DNA of 8,938 nt, taken from positions 1-8,938 of the forward strand of contig CALGII010000037.1 in the NCBI GenBank assembly GCA_937915485.1. The letters run 5' to 3'. This document shows positions 1 through 6,894 of this stretch, piece after piece. The stretch comes from an uncultured Ignavibacteriota bacterium (GTDB lineage Bacteria; Bacteroidota; Ignavibacteria; Tepidaquicellales; Tepidaquicellaceae). Position 1 is the first letter of the stretch. Every line of letters begins with the position of its first letter. The position numbers and the translations under genes are program-made. The notes below the pieces were generated by a model that was not told the DNA's origin, ran no database searches, and saw nothing but the letters and a program-made list of their open reading frames with translations.

Positions 1-7
1 AAAGGAG
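1..7 (+). promoter_or_regulatory. Strong Shine-Dalgarno for the exporter operon's first visible gene
   Basis: AAAGGAG lies nine bases before the ATG at 17. It is the only clear Shine-Dalgarno sequence in the window; the other starts rely on overlap or short gaps or have no obvious site. It supports the chosen start of the adaptor gene and suggests that this gene is initiated independently, even though the window begins too late to show whether an upstream gene belongs to the same operon. Confidence 0.7.
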
Positions 8-16
8 TATATTAAT

Positions 17-910
17 ATGCATAAAAAAATAATCTTATTTCTCTTAGCGGGAGTAATCGCGGCATTCGCCGGAGGATGCTCGAAAGACAACAATCGCTCG
101 GACGCATACGGAAACTTTGAAGCGGTCGAAACAATAGTTTCGTCCGAATCAAGCGGTAAACTGCTTGAGTTCAATGTTGAAGAAGGGCAGACTTTGAACG
201 AAGGCTCCGTAGTCGGATATATTGATACTGTTCAACTTCAGTTGAAGAAGAAACAGTTGGAGGCGGCAAAAAACCTGACGCGCACGAAGTTCAAGAATGT
301 CAGTTCCCAGGTCGGCGTATATCAGGAGCAGAAAAAAGTCGCGTTAAGAGAAAAGGACAGGATAGAGAGACTGCTTAAAGATAATGCCGCGACGGGAAAG
401 CAATTGGACGACATAAACGGCAGCATAGATGTATTGAACAGGCAGATTGCCGCGGTCGAAACACAGAACAACACTACAAACGAGGAACTTAAGAATTATG
501 ACGTTCAGATAAAGCAGATTGACGACCAGTTGAGCAAGAGCACCGTCGTAAATCCCGTCAACGGAACCGTAATAATGAAATTTGTCGAACAAAGCGAAGT
601 TGTAAATTACGGCAAACCGCTCTACAAGATAGCGGACCTTAACGTGATGGAACTTCGTGTTTATGTAAGCGGCTCGCAATTGCCTGAAATTAAAATAGGC
701 CAGACGGTGAAAGTGCTTATAGACAACGGTAAGAGCGAATACAGGACTCTGGAAGGAGAAATTTTCTGGATTTCATCCAAAGCCGAATTCACTCCGAAGA
801 TTGTTCAAACAAAAGAAGAGCGTGTGAATCTTGTTTACGCCGTGAAGGTGCGAGTCAAGAACGACGGCTCGCTAAAAATCGGGATGCCCGGGGAAGTAAT
901 TTTCAAATAA
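17..910 (+). CDS. HlyD/YbhG-type periplasmic adaptor lipoprotein of an ABC exporter
   Basis: This is a membrane fusion (adaptor) protein that should link the inner-membrane ABC transporter encoded downstream to an outer-membrane channel. Residues 1-20 form a lipoprotein signal peptide ending in a lipobox, AGGC, with the lipidated Cys at 21 and Ser at +2. Residues about 33-71 and 176-207 are the two halves of a lipoyl/biotinyl-like domain. Between them, about 72-174, is a charged Lys/Glu/Gln-rich stretch typical of the long alpha-helical coiled-coil hairpin. A beta-barrel segment follows (about 210-250), then the block at 253-270 (SSKAEFTPK and QTKEERV), which I associate with YbhG-like adaptors. 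The length of 297 residues is usual for the group. The gene ends two bases before the first ATPase, so it is the head of the visible exporter operon. The substrate is not evident. YbhG-like and EmrA/MacA-like adaptors are related; the operon favours YbhG-like. Confidence 0.9.
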   Translation: MHKKIILFLLAGVIAAFAGGCSKDNNRSDAYGNFEAVETIVSSESSGKLLEFNVEEGQTLNEGSVVGYIDTVQLQLKKKQLEAAKNLTRTKFKNVSSQVGVYQEQKKVALREKDRIERLLKDNAATGKQLDDINGSIDVLNRQIAAVETQNNTTNEELKNYDVQIKQIDDQLSKSTVVNPVNGTVIMKFVEQSEVVNYGKPLYKIADLNVMELRVYVSGSQLPEIKIGQTVKVLIDNGKSEYRTLEGEIFWISSKAEFTPKIVQTKEERVNLVYAVKVRVKNDGSLKIGMPGEVIFK

Positions 911-912
911 AA

Positions 913-1824
913 ATGGATTACGCCGTAACAGTAAATAATATATCAAAATCATTCGACAAGACAAAAGCCGTTGAGAGCGTTTCTTTCAATGTTGAAAAGG
1001 GCGAACTGTTCGGATTCATTGGTCCGGACGGCGCGGGAAAGACAACCCTCTTCAGAATGCTGACTACGCTTCTGCTTCCTGACGGCGGCGAAGCTTTCGT
1101 TGACGGATTCGACATCGTAAAGGATTTTAAAAAAATCAGAGGCTCGGTCGGTTATATGCCCGGCAGGTTTTCGCTTTATCAGGATTTGAGCGTCGAAGAA
1201 AACCTGAAATTCTTCGCGCGCGTATTCGGTACTACAATTGAAGCGAACTATGAACTTATAAAAGACATTTACGTCTTTCTAGAGCCTTTCAGGAAAAGAA
1301 GAGCGGGTAAACTGTCTGGCGGAATGAAACAAAAACTTGCTTTGTGCTGCGCTTTGATTCACAAGCCCGGCGTGCTTTTCCTTGACGAGCCCACAACAGG
1401 TGTCGATCCTGTTTCGAGAAATGAATTCTGGGAAATGCTCGGGAAACTTAAAGAGGGAGGCATAACGATTCTTGTATCGACTCCTTACATGGATGAAGCG
1501 TCGAAATGCGACCGGATCGCGCTCATGCAAAAGGGGAAGATTCTCGACATAGGTTTTTTGAATGATATAATTTCGAAATACGAAAAGCCTGTATACGCGC
1601 TGCGTTCGGGCGATATGCACAAACTAATACTCGACCTCAGGGCGGCCGAAAACACGGATTCGGTGTACTCGTTCGGTGATTATCTTCATTACACGGACAG
1701 AAGAGGGAAAGCCGTCGAGGAGGATATTAAGAAAATTTTAATATCAAAGGGACATACTGACTTAGTTTTTAAGCAAATAAATCCGGGTATCGAAGACTGT
1801 TTCATGTCATTAATGAACAAATAA
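913..1824 (+). CDS. ABC exporter ATPase 1, equivalent to the N-terminal half of YbhF, with degenerate Q- and H-loops
   Basis: This cytoplasmic nucleotide-binding subunit belongs to the ABC-2 exporter. Visible motifs are Walker A GPDGAGKTT (37-45), signature LSGGMKQ (134-140) and Walker B VLFLDEP (154-160) with catalytic Glu159. Two usual residues are absent. The Q-loop reads YMPGRF, so Gln is replaced by Gly84. The H-loop reads VSTPYMDEA, so the switch His is replaced by Pro191. GPDGAGKTT and a missing H-loop His also match, from memory, the first half of E. coli YbhF. After about residue 225 there is a C-terminal extension ending PGIEDCFMSLM, comparable to the segment joining the two halves in YbhF. 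The stop codon is separated by one base from the second ATPase gene. The protein probably works as a heterodimer with that neighbour and is unlikely to form a competent homodimer. Confidence 0.9.
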   Translation: MDYAVTVNNISKSFDKTKAVESVSFNVEKGELFGFIGPDGAGKTTLFRMLTTLLLPDGGEAFVDGFDIVKDFKKIRGSVGYMPGRFSLYQDLSVEENLKFFARVFGTTIEANYELIKDIYVFLEPFRKRRAGKLSGGMKQKLALCCALIHKPGVLFLDEPTTGVDPVSRNEFWEMLGKLKEGGITILVSTPYMDEASKCDRIALMQKGKILDIGFLNDIISKYEKPVYALRSGDMHKLILDLRAAENTDSVYSFGDYLHYTDRRGKAVEEDIKKILISKGHTDLVFKQINPGIEDCFMSLMNK

Positions 1825-1825
1825 A

Positions 1826-2560
1826 ATGGGTGAGAATCACATAATATCGGTAAAGGACCTGACGAAAAAATTCGGTTCATTCACCGCGGTCGATAAGATA
1901 TCTTTCAACGTCCTGCCGGGAGAAATATTCGGATTTCTCGGAGCGAACGGCGCGGGAAAGACGACAGCGATGAGGATGCTCTGCGGACTTTCGATACCGA
2001 CGTCGGGCAAGGCCACGGTAGCGGGTTTCGACGTTTACAGGCAGACAGAATCCATCAAGAAGAACATAGGATACATGAGCCAGAAATTTTCATTGTACGA
2101 AGACCTTACTGTAAAAGAGAACATAGAATTTTACGGCGGGGTTTACGGTTTATCACGTGAAAGACGCAAAGAAAAAACGGAGTTTCTGATTGACCTTCTG
2201 AAAATTGAAGAAGCGAGAAACAAACTAATTAAATCGCTGCCGCTCGGCTGGAAGCAGAAACTCGCGTTTTCAATAGCGATAATACACGAACCTAAAATAG
2301 TTTTTCTCGACGAGCCGACGGGAGGCGTCGATCCGATTACGCGCCGCCAGTTCTGGGATATGATTTACGAGGCGGCGGACAGGAACGTTACGGTGTTTGT
2401 GACCACTCATTACATGGATGAGGCGGAGTATTGCAGCAAGGTTTCGATGATGGTTGACGGGAGGATAGCCGCTCTCGACAAACCTGAAAAACTAAAAGAG
2501 CAATTCGGCGTCGGAACGATGCACGAAGTTTTCGTGAAATTAGCCCGGCCAGCCGCATGA
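1826..2560 (+). CDS. ABC exporter ATPase 2, equivalent to the C-terminal half of YbhF, with degenerate signature motif
   Basis: This is the second nucleotide-binding subunit. Walker A GANGAGKTT (39-47), Q-loop Gln86 (YMSQKF), Walker B IVFLDEP (158-164) with Glu163, and H-loop His195 (TTHYMDEA) are all intact. The ABC signature is not: where LSGGQ is expected the sequence reads SLPLGWKQK (137-145). The C-terminal half of E. coli YbhF has a similar LPLGFKQ, so this is a family trait and not decay. In a head-to-tail dimer its Walker A, Q-loop, Glu and His would face the intact LSGGM of ATPase 1, forming the one catalytic site. Its own altered signature would face the degenerate half of ATPase 1. 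The start lies one base after the preceding stop without a Shine-Dalgarno site, and the end overlaps the first permease by ATGA, both implying translational coupling. Confidence 0.92.
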   Translation: MGENHIISVKDLTKKFGSFTAVDKISFNVLPGEIFGFLGANGAGKTTAMRMLCGLSIPTSGKATVAGFDVYRQTESIKKNIGYMSQKFSLYEDLTVKENIEFYGGVYGLSRERRKEKTEFLIDLLKIEEARNKLIKSLPLGWKQKLAFSIAIIHEPKIVFLDEPTGGVDPITRRQFWDMIYEAADRNVTVFVTTHYMDEAEYCSKVSMMVDGRIAALDKPEKLKEQFGVGTMHEVFVKLARPAA

Positions 2561-3663
2561 AAAGATTCATAAATTTTGTCTGGAAGGAACTCCTTCACAT
2601 ATTAAGGGACTACAGAACTCTGCTTATTCTTTTCGGAATGCCGGTCGCGCAGGTTCTGCTTTTCGGTTTCGCGATTACGAATGAAATCAGGGACGCGAAA
2701 ATCGCGATACTTGATTTCGCGAAGGATAACACGACGAGGGAAATAAGCAATAAAATTCTTTCGTCGGGATATTTCATGCTTTACGAAAACCTGCAGACGC
2801 CGAGCGACATTGAGCCTGCATTCCGCAAAGGCAAAATCAAAGAAGTAATAATTTTCGAGCCTGACTTCGGAGCAAATCTCGAGAGAGACGGCAAGGCTAA
2901 CGTTCAACTCGTCGCCGACGCGTCCGATCCGAATTTCGCGAACATGGTAATCGGTTACACCACGTCGATAATCGCCGATTATCAGTCGGAACTGTCCAAA
3001 GGCAAGACTCTTCCCGCTTCGATTAATCCCGAAATCAAGATGCTGTACAATCCGAACCTAAAGAGCGTCTTCATGTTCGTTCCCGGTCTGATGTCGGTAA
3101 TACTGCTTCTCGTATCCGCGATGATGACGTCCATATCCATTACAAAGGAGAAAGAACTCGGAACGATGGAGGTGCTGTTGGTCTCCCCGCTTAATCCTTT
3201 TCAGATTATCGTGGGAAAGGTAATTCCATATCTTCTGCTTTCTCTTGTGAACACGGCGACAGTGCTCGTGATGTCGAAATTCGTTTTCAGAGTTCCGATA
3301 GTCGGCAGCCTGCCCCTGCTAATCGCGGAAAGCACGCTGTTCCTAATAACGGCGCTTTCACTCGGCATTTTAATTTCTACAATAAGCAACAACCAGCAGA
3401 CCGCGATGATGATTTCGCTCGGCGCATTGATGCTTCCGACGATTATTCTTTCGGGATATATATTTCCTGTAGAGAACATGCCTTTGATACTTCAGTGGAT
3501 AAGCAATATAATTCCCGCAAGATGGTACATAAGAATAGTTAAAGGAATAATGCTTAAAGGAGTAAGTTTCAACTACATTTGGATGGAGACGCTCATACTG
3601 TTTGGAATGACAGTTTTCTTTATCGCCGTTAGCATCAAGAAATTTAAAATCAGGCTGGAATAA
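2557..3663 (+). CDS. ABC-2 type permease (YbhS/YbhR-like), first membrane subunit
   Basis: This is an inner-membrane subunit of the exporter with the YhgE/YbhS-type layout. A first membrane helix lies near residues 21-41, then a large extracytoplasmic domain (about 45-168), then five further hydrophobic segments near 171-192, 222-242, 250-275, 284-304 and 340-360. The conserved ABC-2 block KEKELGTMEVLLVSPL (197-212) follows the second helix and is the part that normally contacts the ATPases. PVENMP (304-309) near the last loop is another family mark. The 368-residue length is normal. The start codon overlaps the ATPase 2 stop (ATGA) and the stop overlaps the next permease start (TAATG). It probably pairs with the next gene's product as a heterodimeric channel. 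Substrate unknown; drugs, lipids and cations have been proposed for related systems. Confidence 0.92.
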   Translation: MKRFINFVWKELLHILRDYRTLLILFGMPVAQVLLFGFAITNEIRDAKIAILDFAKDNTTREISNKILSSGYFMLYENLQTPSDIEPAFRKGKIKEVIIFEPDFGANLERDGKANVQLVADASDPNFANMVIGYTTSIIADYQSELSKGKTLPASINPEIKMLYNPNLKSVFMFVPGLMSVILLLVSAMMTSISITKEKELGTMEVLLVSPLNPFQIIVGKVIPYLLLSLVNTATVLVMSKFVFRVPIVGSLPLLIAESTLFLITALSLGILISTISNNQQTAMMISLGALMLPTIILSGYIFPVENMPLILQWISNIIPARWYIRIVKGIMLKGVSFNYIWMETLILFGMTVFFIAVSIKKFKIRLE

Positions 3664-4775
3664 TGAGGACAATACTTGTAATACTGAAAAAAGAATTCCT
3701 GCAGATATTTCGCAACAGGGCTATGATTCCTCTGATTGTATTCATGCCTTTGTTTCAACTGCTTATACTTTCAAACGCGGCGACATACGAAATAAAGAAC
3801 ATTAAATTCAACGTGGTTGACCTAGACCAAAGTTATTTTTCCAGAGAACTCGTTTCCAAGTTCACCGCGTCAAATTATTTTATACTGAACGAGGCTTCTT
3901 TTTCCGTCGAACAATCGCTCGAAAGTTTCAAGACATACGACGCGAGGCTGATAGTTTACATACCGAAAAATTTCGAGAGGGATTTCAGGACATCGGGAAA
4001 ATCGGAAGTGCAGTTCCTTATTAATGCCGAAGACGCGTCCGCTGCCGGAATTATAAATAATTATGCCGTAAACATTACAAGGCAGTACAATTCGGAGATT
4101 GTAACGAAATCATCCGTAATTCCCGAAAAGACATCGTTGATAAATATAAACCATTCCAACTGGTACAATCCCGAACTCGATTACAGGACGTACATGGTTC
4201 CCGGGATTCTTGTCGCGCTGGTCACGTTAATCGGCTCGTTTCTCTCAGGTATGAACATAGTGAAGGAAAAGGAAATCGGTACGATAGAGCAGTTGAACGT
4301 GACGCCGATAAAGAAGTATCAGTTTATAATCGGGAAACTTCTGCCGTTCTGGATAATAGGCATAGTGGAACTCATTATCGGTCTGAATCTCGGATTGTAT
4401 ATTTTCGGAGTGCCGCTTCTGGGAAGTCCTTTCCTGATTTTATTGCTTGCTTCCGTTTATATGTTCGTAGTGCTCGGCATCGGACTTTTAATATCGACCG
4501 TTACGCACACGCAGCAGCAGGCAATGTTCATAGCGTGGTTTTTCATGGTTTTGTTCATGCTGATGGGCGGGATTTTTACTCCCGTGGAAAGCATGCCCGA
4601 CTGGGCGCAGACAATAGCGTATTTCAACCCTATTGCGCAGTTCAACCGCGCGATGAGAATGATAATGCTGAAAGGCTCGCAATTGAAGGATGTTATTCCC
4701 GTTTTGAATTTCTTCATCGTATTCGCGGTTATAATAATGTCACTCGCGGTCTGGCGTTACAGGAAGACGGAATGA
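3663..4775 (+). CDS. ABC-2 type permease (YbhR/YbhS-like), second membrane subunit
   Basis: This is the partner permease, built like its neighbour: a membrane helix near 20-38, an extracytoplasmic domain to about 173, then hydrophobic segments near 176-197, 224-248, 254-279, 285-304 and 344-363. The ABC-2 block is KEKEIGTIEQLNVTPIKK (201-218), and PVESMPDWA (307-315) matches PVENMP of the first permease, so the two are paralogues from an old duplication. The gene starts inside the previous stop codon (TAATG), so the two subunits are probably made in equal amounts by coupled translation. It is the last exporter gene; an outer-membrane TolC-like partner is not in the window and may lie upstream or elsewhere. 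Confidence 0.92.
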   Translation: MRTILVILKKEFLQIFRNRAMIPLIVFMPLFQLLILSNAATYEIKNIKFNVVDLDQSYFSRELVSKFTASNYFILNEASFSVEQSLESFKTYDARLIVYIPKNFERDFRTSGKSEVQFLINAEDASAAGIINNYAVNITRQYNSEIVTKSSVIPEKTSLININHSNWYNPELDYRTYMVPGILVALVTLIGSFLSGMNIVKEKEIGTIEQLNVTPIKKYQFIIGKLLPFWIIGIVELIIGLNLGLYIFGVPLLGSPFLILLLASVYMFVVLGIGLLISTVTHTQQQAMFIAWFFMVLFMLMGGIFTPVESMPDWAQTIAYFNPIAQFNRAMRMIMLKGSQLKDVIPVLNFFIVFAVIIMSLAVWRYRKTE

Positions 4776-4802
4776 TGAGTATAATAAATTAAAATTACAA
4801 AT

Positions 4803-5186
4803 ATGAACTACGGATTCACAAAAAAGGTTAGTTACGGCTACGATGAAGCCGTACAAAAAGCAACGGACGCGCTCAAGGTAGAAGGTTTCGGAGTGCTTAC
4901 AACGATTGACGTTAAAGAGACTCTTAAGAAGAAACTCGACGTTGATTTTGACAGGTATATAATTCTCGGAGCCTGCAATCCTCCGTTCGCGTATGAAGCA
5001 TTGAGAGCGGAAGAAACCGTCGGCCTGTTAATGCCTTGCAACGTTGTCGTGCACGAAAAGGGCGGAGAAGTTATTGTCTCGATGTTCAATCCCGGATTGA
5101 TATCGATGGTGTCGGATAATCCGGCTTTGAAGGATTTGTCGTCGAAGTTATCGGAAAAAATCCAGAAAGTATTATCTAACTTATAA
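4803..5186 (+). CDS. DUF302 family protein
   Basis: This is a small 127-residue soluble protein with no signal peptide or membrane helix. It matches the DUF302 family: N-terminal motif with a Tyr-rich start, GFGVLTTIDVKETLKKKL (28-45), the hallmark ILGACNPPFAYEAL (54-67), and GLLMPCNVVVHE (74-85). Cys58 and Cys79 lie in these two conserved blocks and may form a functional pair. The biochemical role of DUF302 proteins is not established. The gene begins 27 bases after the exporter operon on the same strand, so it may be read through from it. A TATAAT at 4780-4785 could alternatively be a -10 element, but no good -35 is seen. No Shine-Dalgarno site precedes the ATG; the start is chosen because the family's N-terminus fits it. 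Confidence 0.85.
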   Translation: MNYGFTKKVSYGYDEAVQKATDALKVEGFGVLTTIDVKETLKKKLDVDFDRYIILGACNPPFAYEALRAEETVGLLMPCNVVVHEKGGEVIVSMFNPGLISMVSDNPALKDLSSKLSEKIQKVLSNL

Positions 5187-5207
5187 TTTAATTCCGCAGT
5201 TATTAAA

Positions 5208-5246
5208 TTACGGGGTTTAAATCAAACTTGATTATATGCCCCGTAA
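5208..5246 (+). promoter_or_regulatory. Imperfect hairpin straddling the sirtuin start codon
   Basis: TTACGGGG (5208-5215) and CCCCGTAA (5239-5246) are perfect inverted repeats of eight bases. Inside them AATCA (5220-5224) and TGATT (5229-5233) form a second stem with loop AACT. In RNA this would give a two-part hairpin whose 3' internal loop holds the ATG at 5236-5238, while the outer stem covers codons 2-4. This could control translation initiation, or as DNA could be a protein-binding palindrome. There is no T-run after it, so a terminator is unlikely. Pairing is read directly from sequence; function is inferred. Confidence 0.45.
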
Positions 5247-5931
5247 AAAGATTGTCGTTCTAAGCGGCGCGGGTATAAGCGCCGAAAGCGGTCTGTCCAC
5301 GTTTAGAGACGCGGGCGGATTATGGGAAGGGCACGATGTTTATGAAGTGGCGTCCCCCGGCGGATGGATGAAAGACCCGGAAGTGGTTTTGCGTTTCTAC
5401 AACGCCAGGCGGCGGCAGTTAAAGGACGTGCAGCCGAACGACGCGCACATCGCGCTCGCTAAACTCGAAACTAAGTACGACGTCGTAATTGTAACACAAA
5501 ACGTAGATAACCTTCACGAACGCGCGGGCTCAACAAACATCATACACCTTCACGGCGAACTCACAAAAGCGCGGAGCACTGTGCCACCGTACAACGTTTA
5601 CGACATAGGTTATCAGGACATAAATTTCGGAGACATTTGCGAAAAAGGCGCTCAACTGCGTCCTGATATAGTCTGGTTCGGCGAAGCCGTGCCTTTAATG
5701 ACCGACGCGGCGGCTGTCGCTTCGACCGCGGATATTTTCATCGTCGTAGGAACCTCACTCGTCGTCTATCCAGCCGCGGGACTGCTTGATTACGTGCCGC
5801 GTGAAGCGGTGAAATACATCATAGACCCGAATAAGCCGAACGTATCTGGGCTGCACAAAAATCTTGAATTCATAGTCGAAAAAGCGACGACGGGTACGCC
5901 TCCTCTCGTAAAAAAACTTTTAGAATCTTAA
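5236..5931 (+). CDS. Sir2-family NAD-dependent protein deacylase (sirtuin) lacking zinc-binding cysteines
   Basis: Sirtuins use NAD to remove acyl groups from lysines, releasing nicotinamide and O-acyl-ADP-ribose in the cytoplasm. Visible motifs are GAGIS (11-15) and FRDAGGLW (23-30) for NAD binding, TQNVDNLHERAG (87-98), the catalytic His106 in HLHGE, LRPDIVWFGE (141-150) and GTSLVVYPA (172-180). Tyr55 and Arg58 form the YxxR signature (FYNARR) that in SIRT5 and CobB binds succinyl- or malonyl-lysine. The four zinc-binding Cys are absent: the segment 109-140 contains only Cys135. From memory, similar zinc-less sirtuins are common in Bacteroidota, so it need not be inactive. At 231 residues it is a single catalytic domain. 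The stop is directly followed by the ketopantoate reductase ATG. A hairpin overlaps the start. Confidence 0.92.
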   Translation: MPRKKIVVLSGAGISAESGLSTFRDAGGLWEGHDVYEVASPGGWMKDPEVVLRFYNARRRQLKDVQPNDAHIALAKLETKYDVVIVTQNVDNLHERAGSTNIIHLHGELTKARSTVPPYNVYDIGYQDINFGDICEKGAQLRPDIVWFGEAVPLMTDAAAVASTADIFIVVGTSLVVYPAAGLLDYVPREAVKYIIDPNKPNVSGLHKNLEFIVEKATTGTPPLVKKLLES

Positions 5932-6840
5932 ATGAAAAAGCCGAAGATACTCATAGCGGGAACAGGAGCACTGGGCGGGTATTTCGGAGGGCGGCTCGCT
6001 CAAAATAAAAACTATAAGGTTTGTTTCCTATCGCGCGGAAACACGCTTAAACTTCTGAAGAAAAACGGGCTTGCGGTTAAAAGCATACACGGCGACTTCA
6101 AAACAAAGATAAGCGTATCGGACAATCCTTCGTCATTCAAAACAAAGTTCGATTACGTGATTTTATGCGTGAAGTCGAATGACACGGAGAATCTGATTCC
6201 CTCATTGAAAAAAGTCGTTACAAAGAACACTCAAATTATTTCCGTTCAGAACGGAATATACAATTATAATCTTCTTAAAAAGGAATTCGGTAAATCGAGA
6301 GTTCTTCAGACTGTAAGCAGAATCGCATCGGATATGAAAGGAAACACTGTAATACATACCGCGCTTGGAATCATAGTAACAGGAGAGACGAACGGCAAAA
6401 TCAGCAGGAGAATTAAAACTGTCTCAGAACTGCTCAACGTTCCGGGCGTTAAGTGCAAAATATCGTATGACATACTTCACGAAATCTGGGTGAAACTTGC
6501 CTGGAACACTATATTCAACTCGCTTACAGCGATAGCGTTCGCGAGAGTCGAGGATTTGTTTACCGACAGAAAAATCGTCAGGCTTGTAAACGATTTGTAC
6601 GATGAAATATCCGCGGTCGCGGCGTCACTCGGAATCGTATTCTCTAAAGAAGATTATAAAAAAATAGTGACGGACACGAGAACAATAGGCATTTCAAAGA
6701 CGTCATCCTATCAGGACAGAGAAAAAGGACGGCCGGTTGAGGTCTCTTACTTCACATCCGAAATCCTGAAAATTGCGGCAAAGAAAAAAATCGAAACGCC
6801 TCATCTTCAATCGGTTCATTTTCTTGTCAATCTTCTCTGA
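5932..6840 (+). CDS. panE: 2-dehydropantoate 2-reductase (ketopantoate reductase, ApbA/PanE family)
   Basis: This family reduces ketopantoate to pantoate with NADPH, a step towards pantothenate and coenzyme A. The N-terminal Rossmann motif is GTGALGGYFGG (10-20), followed by VILCVKSND (76-84) and SVQNGI (104-109). The C-terminal helical domain carries the catalytic Lys188 with Asn192 and Asn196 (WVKLAWNTIFNSLTA, 186-200), matching the spacing I recall for Lys176, Asn180 and Asn184 of E. coli PanE. SSYQDREKGRPVEVSY (258-273) provides the substrate-binding Ser258 and Glu270, again with the expected 12-residue spacing. Length 302 is normal. There is no gap after the sirtuin stop codon, so expression is probably coupled. 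Some family members act on other 2-oxo acids, so the pantothenate role is likely but not proven; no other pan genes are nearby. Confidence 0.85.
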   Translation: MKKPKILIAGTGALGGYFGGRLAQNKNYKVCFLSRGNTLKLLKKNGLAVKSIHGDFKTKISVSDNPSSFKTKFDYVILCVKSNDTENLIPSLKKVVTKNTQIISVQNGIYNYNLLKKEFGKSRVLQTVSRIASDMKGNTVIHTALGIIVTGETNGKISRRIKTVSELLNVPGVKCKISYDILHEIWVKLAWNTIFNSLTAIAFARVEDLFTDRKIVRLVNDLYDEISAVAASLGIVFSKEDYKKIVTDTRTIGISKTSSYQDREKGRPVEVSYFTSEILKIAAKKKIETPHLQSVHFLVNLL

Positions 6841-6894
6841 AATATTTTTCTGTTCTGAAATTTGTAATACGCATACCTGAAAAGCATTGATAAA

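Noticed and set aside
344..679. Antisense reading frame of 111 codons inside the adaptor gene
   Set aside because: It lies wholly within a well supported gene, lacks recognisable domains and has the composition expected of a shadow frame. The same holds for the other antisense frames across the exporter genes.
4535..4792. 85-codon plus-strand frame overlapping the end of the second permease
   Set aside because: It is an alternative frame of a conserved permease C-terminus, without a ribosome site or family resemblance.
5236..5931. Sir2 protein as part of a phage defence system (Thoeris, SIR2-Argonaute, DSR-like)
   Set aside because: It is a compact 231-residue single-domain sirtuin with the acyl-lysine YxxR signature and a full deacylase active site, and its neighbours are metabolic or of unknown role. 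No TIR, Argonaute, helicase or sensor gene is adjacent.
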